A stretch of 41,971 nucleotides of DNA, from assembly GCA_022616555.1 (NCBI GenBank), contig JAKEEG010000048.1, forward strand, positions 1-41,971. The letters are read 5' to 3'. Positions within the stretch are counted from its first letter, which is position 1, and every line of letters begins with the position of its first letter. Both the position numbers and the translations under genes were made by a program. A model generated the notes under the pieces. It saw only the letters and a list, made by a program, of their open reading frames with translations. It was not told the DNA's origin and searched no databases. Origin of the DNA: Ignavibacteriota bacterium. GTDB lineage: Bacteria > Bacteroidota > Ignavibacteria > UBA10030. Below, in pieces: positions 1-8,328 of the stretch.

Positions 1-548
1 GGTCTTGGCGCATAACGTTTCGCCGCTTCACGAATATGTTCTACGCTTGCAATGCGGTCAGCATCACTCTCCCAATAGTCAAGGTGAGTGCTCATGAATA
101 CGATTTCCTGGCCGCGGACATTGAGCACGAGTTGCAACAACCCGCGCTGTTCTACATCGGTGGGGAACGTATAAAGAAAATTGCTCTCTTCGTAAATTGG
201 GTAGCGTGTCAAGATACCGTTGCCGTAATCGCCACTGTCGATTTCGATGGTTTTTCCGAACGCATACGCCATGTCGGTACGGTCAACGAGCTCGCTCATG
301 ATATCGATTCTACCCGTTCGCTTCGTCCAGCGGTCGACCTCTTGCAGCGCGACGATATCTGCTCGCGAGTCTTTGATGAGCGTGGCTATTCGTTCAATGT
401 CTATTTTCCCGTCCGTCCCTTCTCCATGATGGATATTATACGTCAACACTCGGAGGATGTTCTTCTCGGAAGGGAGTTGGTGTGTGGCGCAACCTGCTCC
501 CACAAGCCCGATAACTAGTACGACGAACAAGAGGCGGAAATATTGCAT
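1..548 (-). CDS. Endonuclease/exonuclease/phosphatase-fold lipoprotein (3' end outside window)
   Basis: Read leftward from ATG 548-546, the frame is open to the window edge (182 codons), so the C-terminus is missing. The first 20 residues form a lipoprotein signal ending in a GAGC lipobox (Cys20), which suggests an envelope-anchored enzyme. The mature part shows hallmarks of the EEP (DNase I-like) fold: TYNIHHGEG near residue 38, IVALQEVDRW with the metal-binding Glu, GNGILTRYP, and FMSTHLDYWE with the catalytic His. Proteins of this subgroup cleave phosphodiester bonds in nucleic acids, phosphoinositides or sphingolipids; the substrate here cannot be read. The start overlaps the upstream stop by one base (TGATG), so it is the distal cistron of the lysine operon and is probably translationally coupled. 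Confidence 0.85.
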   Translation of the reverse strand, partial: MQYFRLLFVVLVIGLVGAGCATHQLPSEKNILRVLTYNIHHGEGTDGKIDIERIATLIKDSRADIVALQEVDRWTKRTGRIDIMSELVDRTDMAYAFGKTIEIDSGDYGNGILTRYPIYEESNFLYTFPTDVEQRGLLQLVLNVRGQEIVFMSTHLDYWESDADRIASVEHIREAAKRYAPR

Positions 549-1213
549 CAGATGATTTTTGCTCCGATCCAAAGAAATCCGATTGTGATACTTGCCAAAC
601 CGGAAAGTGCCTGAAACCACGTTAACACCGAGTTCGATGGTACACGGGCGACGAGCGTGCCGATGGTATAGGCAAAAATGCTCATTGCCGTCATTGTGCC
701 GACGCCGAACAGCAGCAGGTAGAGCGATGCGGTAAATATTGATTGCGAAATAGCGACCGGCACAACAACCATCACCGCGGCTGTGCCTGCCAACCCGTGA
801 GTTGCCCCAACCCAGAACATCGAGTGTGAATGGCGGTGGTCCTCACCGTGCTCGTGAGAATGCACGTGCACGTGCTCGACACCGTCGTGTGTGTGCTTGT
901 GAACATGGATGTGTTTCCGTCTCACGGTAGTCCATACAACCCACACGCCGATAGCGATGAGAAGTAGTCCAACAGCCATCTCAGCGATAGATTCCATAAG
1001 AGGAGGAATCGCAAACCGGAAGATAATTGAGAGAGCACCCAGAATAACGAGGGTTGTCGTGTGCCCAAGTCCCCACATGAATCCAAACTTTGCCGCGCCA
1101 GCCGCTGATGGACGTTTGCTGGCAAAAGCCGTCACTGCGACGATGTGATCAACGTCGAACGCATGAATGCATCCAAGTGTAAATCCAGCAAGTAGGGGGA
1201 GTATGATTTCCAT
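548..1213 (-). CDS. NicO/UreH-type nickel/cobalt transporter-like membrane protein
   Basis: This 221-residue protein has about six hydrophobic segments. Residues 17-24 read HAFDVDHI, matching the H-x-x-D-x-D-H signature that NiCoT/NicO permeases use for Ni2+/Co2+ binding. A loop at about 101-131 holds 13 histidines alternating with short residues, a typical metal-buffering stretch, and HGLAGTAA (139-146) resembles the second conserved helix. I infer inner-membrane transport of a divalent transition metal; whether it imports or exports and which metal cannot be told. The ATG overlaps the stop of the upstream reductase gene by one base, and its own stop overlaps the next start by one base, so it is inside the operon. 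UreH-like or TauE-like membrane families are alternatives. Confidence 0.75.
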   Translation of the reverse strand: MEIILPLLAGFTLGCIHAFDVDHIVAVTAFASKRPSAAGAAKFGFMWGLGHTTTLVILGALSIIFRFAIPPLMESIAEMAVGLLLIAIGVWVVWTTVRRKHIHVHKHTHDGVEHVHVHSHEHGEDHRHSHSMFWVGATHGLAGTAAVMVVVPVAISQSIFTASLYLLLFGVGTMTAMSIFAYTIGTLVARVPSNSVLTWFQALSGLASITIGFLWIGAKII

Positions 1214-2124
1214 CAGTTTCTTCGGGATTGTTCGAGTTCTTGTTTGAGTAACGTGAGACCCTGGCGCACGTCGAGCGGTTCAATGCCCAGATCGCGTTGC
1301 GCTTTTTCCAGTACGAAAGATGTTTGGAGCGGTCTCCTCGCCGCAAGCTGCAAGTCCGAGCTTTTGACAGAATGAATAAGCGACGCGTCAAGATTGAACA
1401 CTTCGGCGACACGATGGGCGAACGTTAGCCGGCTTGCCGCCTCACTGCCGCAGACGTGATAGATGCCTTCTCGGTCACGCTCCATGATTTTAACGAGGCT
1501 CCTGGCGAGGTCGCCTACATACGTCGGGTTGTTGACCTGATCTTCCGCACAGCGTATTGAATTTCCCGCGCGCAAGTTTTCCAGCACCCAGAGCGGGAAA
1601 TTCCGCTTCACATTTATTCCATAGCCATACACGACAATCGTTCGGACGATGGCATAGCAAATCTCGCTTGTGCGGAGTGCGTTCTCCGCAGCAAGCTTGG
1701 ACTTGCCGTAGTACGAAAGGGGCTCAGGCCGGTCGTCTTCACGGTACGGCGAATGCTTTCCGTCGAAAATATAATCAGTTGAAACGTGAATGAGTTTTGC
1801 TTCGACCTTCCGCGCGGCTTCAATAAGATTTTCGACGCCATTAACATTGATTTTCCATGCTTCTTCGCGATGCGTCTCGCACCAATCGACATTCGTTGCC
1901 GCTGCCGCGTTGAAAATTACCGTAGGCTGGAAACTCGAAATCAAGCTCTTCACGTCGCTTTTGTGCGTAATGTCCAGCTGTGTATAATCGAATAGTTGGT
2001 TTTCCAACACGAATGACCGGTGGTGCGATGTGTTTAGGACTTCATACTCTGTTTGATTACCCAACATAAGACACAGCCGTTGACCCAACAAACCGTTGCT
2101 GCCGCAAATCAGAATGCGTTTCAT
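1213..2124 (-). CDS. RmlD-type NAD(P)-dependent sugar nucleotide reductase (dTDP-4-dehydrorhamnose reductase family)
   Basis: The 303-residue SDR-fold protein begins with an NAD(P)-binding loop, GSNGLLGQ (residues 8-15). It carries VSTDYIFDG and the catalytic [10 protein letters not shown] stretch (YxxxK), both typical of RmlD. RmlD reduces dTDP-4-keto-L-rhamnose to dTDP-L-rhamnose; related members act on other nucleotide sugars, and MAT2B-like relatives are not enzymes of that path. No rmlA, rmlB or rmlC is in the window, so the exact substrate is open. It overlaps dapD by 4 nt (ATGA) and the downstream transporter gene by 1 nt. A deoxysugar-type reductase in a lysine operon is unexpected, and I do not assign rmlD with certainty. 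Confidence 0.75.
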   Translation of the reverse strand: MKRILICGSNGLLGQRLCLMLGNQTEYEVLNTSHHRSFVLENQLFDYTQLDITHKSDVKSLISSFQPTVIFNAAAATNVDWCETHREEAWKINVNGVENLIEAARKVEAKLIHVSTDYIFDGKHSPYREDDRPEPLSYYGKSKLAAENALRTSEICYAIVRTIVVYGYGINVKRNFPLWVLENLRAGNSIRCAEDQVNNPTYVGDLARSLVKIMERDREGIYHVCGSEAASRLTFAHRVAEVFNLDASLIHSVKSSDLQLAARRPLQTSFVLEKAQRDLGIEPLDVRQGLTLLKQELEQSRRN

Positions 2125-2969
2125 CGGAGGCTTTCTTCCAATGCTGAGGCGGCGTCAGTTTTATCGTCCCGGTATTTGATAATGACCGGCGTGTAGAGAG
2201 CGAGATGATGTTGTTTGGCAAACGGCGCGTCGATGTGCCGGCTGCCTTGAACGATAACGGCGCCCTCGGGGATGATGAGCGGCGACTCTGTCGTTCGGCG
2301 GTAGATTGTTTCGTTCACGAGGTCGTACACCGGTGTCGAGCCGGTAAGGATAACGCCGGCTCCGATGACAGCCCGGCGTTTTACGATCGTGCCTTCGTAC
2401 ACGCCGCAATTGCCACCGACGAGCACGTCGTCTTCGATAATAACCGGCATTGCGCCGACTGGCTCCAGCACTCCGCCAATTTGCGCCGCTGCACTGATGT
2501 GTACCCGCTTGCCGATTTGCGCGCACGAACCGACGAGCGCGTGAGAATCGATCAGCGTACCTTCATCCACAAACGCGCCGACATTGACATACGCGGGCGG
2601 CATGACGATCACGTTCTTGGCGATGAACGCACCATCGCGAATGGTCGTTCCGCCAGGCACAACGCGTACTTGATGTTCGAGTGAAAGCTTTTTGAGAGGA
2701 TACGTATTTTTATCGAAATACCTGAACTGGTCGTTAATCGGCAATTCAACCAGCTCACCGAGCCGGAAACCGAGAAGAATGCCTTTCTTGACCCAGTCGT
2801 TCACCACCCAGCCACCGTGATTGCCATTGGAATTGGAACGCTGAGCGGCGCGCACTTCGCCGCCGTTTAGGAAAAACTTGAACTCGTTGAACGAGCGCAA
2901 CGCCGCAGGTTTATCCACCTTGCCTATTTCTTGCGTGTAATAAGATTCTATCTGGTCTTTGAGAGCCAT
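2121..2969 (-). CDS. dapD: 2,3,4,5-tetrahydropyridine-2,6-dicarboxylate N-succinyltransferase
   Basis: The 282-residue protein has the DapD layout: an alpha-helical N-terminal domain, a left-handed beta-helix of hexapeptide repeats (about 110-240, for example [15 protein letters not shown] and [15 protein letters not shown]), and a short C-terminal extension. Motifs [13 protein letters not shown] and [19 protein letters not shown] are characteristic. DapD transfers succinyl from succinyl-CoA to tetrahydrodipicolinate in the cytoplasm, so this organism uses the succinylase branch to meso-diaminopimelate and lysine. dapC/argD and dapE, needed next, are not in the window. The start is 2 nt after the dapA stop, and the 3' end overlaps the reductase gene by 4 nt. 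Confidence 0.96.
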   Translation of the reverse strand: MALKDQIESYYTQEIGKVDKPAALRSFNEFKFFLNGGEVRAAQRSNSNGNHGGWVVNDWVKKGILLGFRLGELVELPINDQFRYFDKNTYPLKKLSLEHQVRVVPGGTTIRDGAFIAKNVIVMPPAYVNVGAFVDEGTLIDSHALVGSCAQIGKRVHISAAAQIGGVLEPVGAMPVIIEDDVLVGGNCGVYEGTIVKRRAVIGAGVILTGSTPVYDLVNETIYRRTTESPLIIPEGAVIVQGSRHIDAPFAKQHHLALYTPVIIKYRDDKTDAASALEESLR

Positions 2970-2971
2970 GG

Positions 2972-3865
2972 TTATAGCAAATCCAATTCCTTCAGTATCG
3001 CTTTTAACTTATCTTTGTTCTTAGCACCGATTGGCACGAGCGGCAAACGGTACGTTTCTTTAATCATACCCATCATCGCCAGAGCGGCTTTAACCGGGAT
3101 GGGGTTCGACTCGATGAAATTCGCGTTCATGAGCGGCAGGAGTTTTTCATGGAGCTTGCGAGCCTTTTCCCAATTGTTCGCAAGCACTGCACGTACCATA
3201 TCTGAGAACTCGCGCGGCGTTTCATTTGCAACGACGGAGATACACCCGTCTCCGCCGACCGACATAAGCGGCAGAGTGAAGGCATCATCGCCGGAAAGGA
3301 GGGAAAGATGCGCGGGGCGATTGCGAGCGATTTCCATCATTTGACCGATATTGGCTGAAGCTTCTTTGATTGCGATGATGTTGGGGATTTTTTCCGCCAT
3401 ACGTACTGTCGTTGCAGCTTCGATATTCCCGCCCGTTCGTCCGGGCACATTGTAAACGATAATGGGAATATCCACCGCCTCCGCTATTGCGCGATAGTGC
3501 TGAAAATATCCTTCTTGTGTCGGCTTGTTATAATAAGGACCTGCAATCAGCGCTGCGTCTAAACCGACACTCTTTGCCATTCGCGTCTGTTCGATTGCTT
3601 TCTCGGTGTTGTTACTACCTGTGCCACCGAAAATTTTCGCGCGTCCATTTGCCTGCTCGACTGTAATCTCGAACACACGTTGGTGCTCGTTTGCCGAGAG
3701 AGTTGGACCCTCGCCCGTTGTTCCGACGGGAACGATTGCTTCCACGCCGCCTTTAATTTGGAAGTCGATAAATTTTCTAAGTGCGGATTCGTCCAGGGAG
3801 CCGTCTTTTTTAAACGGCGTGACAATTGCTGTTCCTGTACCCTGAAATCGTTTAGTCTTTGCCAT
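2972..3865 (-). CDS. dapA: 4-hydroxy-tetrahydrodipicolinate synthase
   Basis: The protein is 297 residues from the ATG at 3865, which sits 11 nt after the dapB stop behind a purine-rich GGAAA. A longer in-frame extension to 3940 would run into dapB and is rejected. The TIM barrel shows GTAIVTPF near the N-terminus, GTTGEGPTL (substrate loop), [12 protein letters not shown] with the catalytic Tyr, and [11 protein letters not shown] with the Schiff-base Lys. [11 protein letters not shown] and GGDGCISV are also family signatures. DapA condenses pyruvate with aspartate semialdehyde, the first committed step towards DAP and lysine. It is usually feedback-inhibited by lysine; that cannot be judged here. 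Confidence 0.97.
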   Translation of the reverse strand: MAKTKRFQGTGTAIVTPFKKDGSLDESALRKFIDFQIKGGVEAIVPVGTTGEGPTLSANEHQRVFEITVEQANGRAKIFGGTGSNNTEKAIEQTRMAKSVGLDAALIAGPYYNKPTQEGYFQHYRAIAEAVDIPIIVYNVPGRTGGNIEAATTVRMAEKIPNIIAIKEASANIGQMMEIARNRPAHLSLLSGDDAFTLPLMSVGGDGCISVVANETPREFSDMVRAVLANNWEKARKLHEKLLPLMNANFIESNPIPVKAALAMMGMIKETYRLPLVPIGAKNKDKLKAILKELDLL

Positions 3866-3876
3866 CGTTTTTCCGT

Positions 3877-4608
3877 CTATTGTAGAATGTCCCCTAGAAC
3901 ATCGTCCATGGTAAACAAGCCCTTTTTGTCGAGAACCCATTCGGCGGCAAGAAGAGCGCCCAAAGCGAACCCCGTCCGGTTCTTTGCCGTATGGATCAGC
4001 TCAATCTGGTCGGCGTCGGATTCAAAAACAACGCGATGCGTTCCCACCACGGTTCCAATGCGCTTGGAAGCAATGTGCAAATGATGCGGCTCGATTTTCC
4101 GCTCAGGCGGCGTGCTGATGATCTCTGTCTTTCGCTTTACAGTGTCAAGCAACGTGCGCGCGAGTGTCAGTGCAGTGCCGCTCGGACTATCGAGCTTCTG
4201 AGTATGGTGCGTTTCGTCGATGGAAACATCGTACTCGGCAAACTTATTGAACGCCTTCCCCGCGTGTTGAAGGACGTGCCGGAAAATGTTTACGCCTATG
4301 GAGAAATTCGAAGCGTAAACGAGTCCTATCTTATGATGTTCGACTATTTTTCGGACGTGTTCCAGTTCGTTATGCCAACCGGTTGTGCCGACGACGAGGT
4401 GTTTTTTCTTAGCTGCCCATTCTTCGATATGTTTCAGGACGGTTGGGGGCGTCGCGAAATGAACTGCTACGTCTATGCTGGCAAGCTGGTCATCGGAAAT
4501 AGCCGTCGATTGTGAGTTAAGCTTCGCGACGATATTCATGTTGCGTTCTTTTGCCAGCCGCTCGATTTCCTTGCCCATTTTGCCATAGCCTATCAGAGCG
4601 ACATTCAT
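3877..4608 (-). CDS. dapB: 4-hydroxy-tetrahydrodipicolinate reductase
   Basis: The 243-residue protein begins with a Rossmann motif, GYGKMGKEI, and continues with VGTTGW, ASNFSIGVN, and the DapB signature ETHHTQKLDSPSGTA that holds the catalytic His and Lys and the PSGTA substrate loop. It reduces hydroxy-tetrahydrodipicolinate with NAD(P)H, taking the DapA product to the DapD substrate. At 243 residues it is slightly shorter than Escherichia coli DapB (273) and fits the compact forms of the Bacteroidota. The ATG shares one base with the lysC stop (TAATG), which implies coupled translation and coordinated dosage with LysC. Confidence 0.96.
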   Translation of the reverse strand: MNVALIGYGKMGKEIERLAKERNMNIVAKLNSQSTAISDDQLASIDVAVHFATPPTVLKHIEEWAAKKKHLVVGTTGWHNELEHVRKIVEHHKIGLVYASNFSIGVNIFRHVLQHAGKAFNKFAEYDVSIDETHHTQKLDSPSGTALTLARTLLDTVKRKTEIISTPPERKIEPHHLHIASKRIGTVVGTHRVVFESDADQIELIHTAKNRTGFALGALLAAEWVLDKKGLFTMDDVLGDILQ

Positions 4609-6002
4609 TACGCTGCTCCGACGCTTTCAAAAAGCTCCATTTCCGGCACAGGCTCAAAGAATTCAGCATGAAGCCGTTTGACCGCTTCATTAGCATCAGC
4701 TTCATTAATAACCAAACTCATGTTGATCTCAGAAGCGCCTTGGGAAATCATCATCGCGTTGATATTGCCTAAGGCGTGGAAAATCCGGTCGGCAACACCT
4801 GCCGTCGAGTGCATTTGCTCGCCGACAATGCAGACGATGGCCTTGCGGTCGTACACGGTGACTTCGGCGAATTCCTCAAGGTCGGTCACCACTCGCTCTA
4901 AACGCGCTGTGTTATCAATCGTGAGTGACACGGCGACTTCAGAAGTACTCACCAGGTCGACAGGCGTCTTGTGCTTACTGAAGATGAAAAAAATCGACTC
5001 GAGAAAGCCGTAAGCCATCAGCATGCGCGTTGATTGGATGTTGATAACCGTGATGCCCTTTTTGGATGCGATGGCTTTGACCGCGACGTTCGACTTTGGC
5101 GGGTTGGCGACGATTTGCGTACCGCTCGAGTTGGGCCGTTTTGAGTTCAGCACCACAACAGGGATATTCTTTTTAACAGCCGGCAGTATGGTGCTGGGAT
5201 GCAGAACCTTTGCGCCAAAATATGCCAACTCGGACGCCTCGCGGAAGGATAGGATTTTTAGTTTTTTTGCCGCAGGTGCGATGCGCGGGTCAGCGGTCAA
5301 CACGCCATCCACATCAGTCCAGATTTGAATCTCCTCAGTATTTAACACCGACCCCAAAATTGCTGCTGTGTAATCCGACCCGCCACGTCCCAATGTTGAC
5401 GTGATGCCTTTTGTTGTCGAGCCGATGAACCCCTGCGTGACGATAATTTTTTTGTCGTCGATCAAGGGCTGTATGGTCGCCTTCGCTTTTTCTTCGATAT
5501 GATTGAAGAGGGGGGTTGCCGATGCGAAATGGTCGTCCGTTATAATGATAGACCGCGCGTCCACGAGTACTGCTGGCAAGCCGCGCTCCTTCATTCCCTC
5601 AGTGAGAATGAATGAGGAGAGACGCTCGCCGACGGATGCGATGGCATCCAACGAACGCTTCGTCAGCTCACCCAGCACGGCAATGCTTTGACACAAATGC
5701 TTCAATTCGTCGATCCTGCGGCGGGTTTCGAGCAGTAACTGTTGGACGGTTGAGCGAGTATCAATCAGATTCTCAAGTACCAGGATATGCCGCTCGTACA
5801 AATCGTTAAGACTGTTAATGGCCTCCTCAATTTTTCCATCAACAGCGAGCTCAGCGGCGCTTAACAGAGTATTGGTTGCTCCGGAGATTGCCGAGACAAC
5901 GACAAGGGGAGTTCTACCGCGCTCTTGTGTGACAATGTCGATCACATTTTTCATAGCGCGCGCGTCTTCGACAGACGTGCCGCCGAATTTCATCACGATC
6001 AT
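4608..6002 (-). CDS. lysC: Aspartate kinase (monofunctional)
   Basis: The 464-residue protein starts MIVMKFGGTSV with the kinase signature KFGGTS. It continues with VVVSAISGATN, SVGERLSS, TQGFIGS and GRGGSDYTAA, all amino-acid-kinase motifs, then two C-terminal ACT domains from about residue 310 (ITVINIQSTRML and IVCIVGEQMHST). It phosphorylates aspartate, the entry to lysine, threonine and methionine synthesis. ACT domains normally bind lysine or threonine as allosteric inhibitors. The protein ends at the ACT region, so it is not a fused homoserine dehydrogenase. It overlaps the upstream kinase gene by 4 nt (ATGA), leaving no room for a lysine riboswitch or T-box directly in front of it. Confidence 0.96.
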   Translation of the reverse strand: MIVMKFGGTSVEDARAMKNVIDIVTQERGRTPLVVVSAISGATNTLLSAAELAVDGKIEEAINSLNDLYERHILVLENLIDTRSTVQQLLLETRRRIDELKHLCQSIAVLGELTKRSLDAIASVGERLSSFILTEGMKERGLPAVLVDARSIIITDDHFASATPLFNHIEEKAKATIQPLIDDKKIIVTQGFIGSTTKGITSTLGRGGSDYTAAILGSVLNTEEIQIWTDVDGVLTADPRIAPAAKKLKILSFREASELAYFGAKVLHPSTILPAVKKNIPVVVLNSKRPNSSGTQIVANPPKSNVAVKAIASKKGITVINIQSTRMLMAYGFLESIFFIFSKHKTPVDLVSTSEVAVSLTIDNTARLERVVTDLEEFAEVTVYDRKAIVCIVGEQMHSTAGVADRIFHALGNINAMMISQGASEINMSLVINEADANEAVKRLHAEFFEPVPEMELFESVGAA

Positions 6003-6928
6003 ACAGGAATCTCTGTGGCGGAATGTTCTTTAAATGTATTGAGCGCCTCGGGGCCTTTCCCCGATGCGTTAAACGCCGCGACTGTGTTGGCAAAGCGGGC
6101 AGCTTGCAGCGCGTCGTGCGATTTTACAACATGGAAAAGAAACGCCGCGCCGTACACATCCCCGCAGCCAGTCGGGTCGATTGTTCCGGTCGCGGTGATA
6201 CCCGCGATGTCGTGTCTCGTCAATTTTTTGTTGTTTTGATGCACGAACGTAGCTCCCCGTGCACCGCGTGTAATCAAGAGGGATTGAACCATGAGCGGCA
6301 TCAGTTGATTGATAAGCGTAGGCTCATCGTAGTGCTCTGTTGTTAATCCATTCGCTTCCTCTTCGCTCATTTGGATAGAATTGACGAAGAAACACCATCG
6401 TCGCCAATCTTGCAGCGGACGGCGATAGCGCTTGGCTTGTCCATCGATGCCGAGCGTTAAGGAATGGAAATCAAAGTGTATCGGCGTTTGTTTTTCGCGT
6501 ACTTCCATTCTAATACGGTCGAGGGTCTCTAAGGTAACGTCAAACCCCGATACCATGTTGATGAGTAAGGCGTTTGTGTTGAGGAATGGCTTAATCCGCT
6601 CCCACGGTATTGCCGGCGATATGTGTTTCGAACATTCGGTCCGGCCTTGCCCACCTTCATAATAAAACAGTATGACGCGGTTTGTAGGACTATCAATACG
6701 ATAAATTCCCTCTGTATTGATATTGGGGTACTGCCGAAGAAACTTCATCGTCTTGTCGTATTCATCTTGTCCGACAGGAAAGATCGGGTAAATTGTATCG
6801 CTCCCGGACATCAGATTTGCCAGCGTGGTAAGCGAATACATAATTCCGCCGAACATCTCCTGCGTTTCCTTCCCCTCGGCAGAGTGATGTTCGTCAATGC
6901 ACAAATGGCCTATGACGGTAATGGTCAT
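5999..6928 (-). CDS. PfkB-family sugar/nucleoside kinase
   Basis: The 309-residue protein has PfkB (ribokinase) landmarks: N-terminal ITVIGHLCIDE, the early Gly pair FGGIMYSLTTLA, LLITRGARGATF, and the C-terminal signature DPTGCGDVYGAAF with the catalytic base Asp257. Cys replaces the usual Ala in the GAGD box. These enzymes phosphorylate a sugar, nucleoside or vitamin alcohol using ATP. The substrate cannot be named. The gene is the second in the lysine operon, 79 nt after the HisA-like gene and overlapping lysC by 4 nt. That position suggests a substrate connected with the HisA-like product or with aspartate-family metabolism, but this is inference. Confidence 0.85.
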   Translation of the reverse strand: MTITVIGHLCIDEHHSAEGKETQEMFGGIMYSLTTLANLMSGSDTIYPIFPVGQDEYDKTMKFLRQYPNINTEGIYRIDSPTNRVILFYYEGGQGRTECSKHISPAIPWERIKPFLNTNALLINMVSGFDVTLETLDRIRMEVREKQTPIHFDFHSLTLGIDGQAKRYRRPLQDWRRWCFFVNSIQMSEEEANGLTTEHYDEPTLINQLMPLMVQSLLITRGARGATFVHQNNKKLTRHDIAGITATGTIDPTGCGDVYGAAFLFHVVKSHDALQAARFANTVAAFNASGKGPEALNTFKEHSATEIPV

Positions 6929-7007
6929 TGGTACTCTGTTATAAGTTTCTTGTGAATCGAATGAGAGGATTCCGATGAGAATGACTTACCTGCAGCTCAC
7001 CGCTCGT

Positions 7008-7775
7008 TTACATTCTCCTGGTCGGACCCAAATCGGTCAATTCTTTTTCGTTGATGCGCCACAACCCCTGACAGGGGAAGTTATTCTCATAGAGTGGCTT
7101 GCTGAGCACAACGGAATCAACCCCAAATTTTTCCAACTCCTGCAGACGAATAAGGTCTCGATAGTTGTAGGCGCAGTCTTTAGCAGTGACCCGCACACCA
7201 CTTTGTGTCGCAATCTCTTTCAGCGTGTCATAGTATTCCTGCGTCAACTCCTCGCGTGGCGGATTGAGTTCTGAATACAGTACACGGCAAACACCCAGCT
7301 TCTTCATACTATTGGTTAACTGAAGCGGTGTGATGTCCGTTGGTTTTGTGCCCCCTGCGAGCTGTACCAATCCGTTCCTAGCTTCGACACTAATAGCGAC
7401 TTTTCTAGCGCCGAACTCTTTGATCAATTGCTCGACCAGTGCCGGGTTTTCTACGGATGCCGTCCCGATGACGACACGGTACACACCGATATCGAGCAAC
7501 CGTTTTACTTCATCGTACGAACGCAACCCGCCGCCGACCTGCACAGGGATATCGACGGCCTCAACAAGGCGCTTGAGTACATCAAAATGCCTCACGACTC
7601 CATCGGCAACGCCATCGCGGTCTACTACGTGCAAAGTTTTCGCGTTCTCACCGCGCCAAAGGACTGCCATTTGGACGGGGTCAACGGAATATGACCTTTT
7701 AGATCCGCGCTCCCCGCGCACGAGGAAAATACAGGCTTCTCTGCTTATTTCTATTGTCGGAAAGATGAGCAACAT
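7008..7775 (-). CDS. Divergent HisA-like TIM-barrel protein
   Basis: The 255-residue protein aligns by eye with HisA (ProFAR isomerase): TLHVVDRDG at 47-55, VQVGGGLRS at 79-86, VVIGTASVENP and VLSKPLYE. HisA isomerises an aminoaldose to an aminoketose in histidine synthesis using two aspartates. Here the first is Glu (IFPTIEI, Glu9) and the second is Glu131 (ISVEARNG). The usual Thr in the T-[DE]-I motif is Ser (YSEL), the RDGT that follows is lost, and the second Gly-Gly phosphate loop is replaced by TAKDCAY. It is therefore probably not ordinary HisA: either an isomerase with a changed substrate or a non-catalytic paralogue. No other his gene is nearby. It heads the lysine operon. Confidence 0.75.
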   Translation of the reverse strand: MLLIFPTIEISREACIFLVRGERGSKRSYSVDPVQMAVLWRGENAKTLHVVDRDGVADGVVRHFDVLKRLVEAVDIPVQVGGGLRSYDEVKRLLDIGVYRVVIGTASVENPALVEQLIKEFGARKVAISVEARNGLVQLAGGTKPTDITPLQLTNSMKKLGVCRVLYSELNPPREELTQEYYDTLKEIATQSGVRVTAKDCAYNYRDLIRLQELEKFGVDSVVLSKPLYENNFPCQGLWRINEKELTDLGPTRRM

Positions 7776-7885
7776 ACGATATGCCTACATATCTTACTAC
7801 CATAATGCTGAAATTTTGAGAGAGATTCAAGGAAAGGGACAAGTACTATGGGGAGTGATGAGGTGGATTACTTACGGCTGTGAAG
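7776..7885 (-). promoter_or_regulatory. Probable promoter region of the HisA-like/lysC/dap operon
   Basis: This 110-bp gap separates the receiver gene stop from the first gene of the lysine operon and is the only space upstream large enough for a promoter. Read leftward it is AT-rich near the gene and contains TTGAAT followed after 17 nt by CATTAT, a weak match to -35/-10 boxes. I see no leader peptide, T-box or lysine-riboswitch structure that I could defend. Confidence 0.3.
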
Positions 7886-8284
7886 TCAACCGATAATGTC
7901 CTGTATTTTTTGTACTACTTCGTTCATCACGTAAGGCTTTTGTACGAAATCGACCGCGCCTGCACTCACCATCTCTTCCCGTAGCTTCGGGTCGAAGAAG
8001 CCGCTCGCGAGAATGGCTTTCACGTTTGGATTCAGCTCTTTCATCTGGAGAAATGCCTCCCAGCCGCCGAGGTTGGGGAGGCCCATATCCGAGAGCACAA
8101 CTGCAATATTGTCTTTGTGGAGCGTATACTGCTCGACTGCGCGGACTCCGTCTTCCGCTCTCAAGACTGCATAACCGTAATCTTCGAGCACGCTGGAGAC
8201 AAGGTCGAGCAGCATTTCGTCATCTTCTACGACGAGAATTGTTCGCTGTTTTCCGAAATGAAGTTGTTTGTTCTCTGCTTCCAT
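7886..8284 (-). CDS. Single-domain response regulator (receiver only)
   Basis: The 132-residue protein is one REC domain: acidic pair in VVEDDEM (19-23), phosphoacceptor Asp66 in VVLSDMGLPNLGG, and Lys116 in FVQKPY. There is no output domain, so it probably acts by phosphotransfer or protein contact, as CheY or Spo0F do. It lies 44 nt downstream of the giant hybrid kinase. The kinase's own C-terminal receiver is closely similar in wording (TDLGLPRLGG, ASGYLDP, IQKPYDTDEI), so one probably arose by duplication of the other. I infer that it is a partner of that kinase. Confidence 0.9.
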   Translation of the reverse strand: MEAENKQLHFGKQRTILVVEDDEMLLDLVSSVLEDYGYAVLRAEDGVRAVEQYTLHKDNIAVVLSDMGLPNLGGWEAFLQMKELNPNVKAILASGFFDPKLREEMVSAGAVDFVQKPYVMNEVVQKIQDIIG

Positions 8285-8328
8285 GGGATTAACAGTGGAT
8301 TGTTGACAAATGCGCCAGAATACTTCTT

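Noticed and set aside
36-518. 160-codon plus-strand frame at the left edge
   Set aside because: The opposite strand encodes a clear EEP-fold lipoprotein with conserved motifs; the plus-strand frame has no family features.
2205-2684. 159-codon plus-strand frame opposite dapD
   Set aside because: dapD is certain on the minus strand; the reverse frame is an expected by-product of its codon use.
6003-7007. Lysine riboswitch or T-box upstream of lysC
   Set aside because: lysC overlaps the preceding kinase gene, and the 79-nt gap before that gene is too short for a riboswitch and shows no T-box stem.
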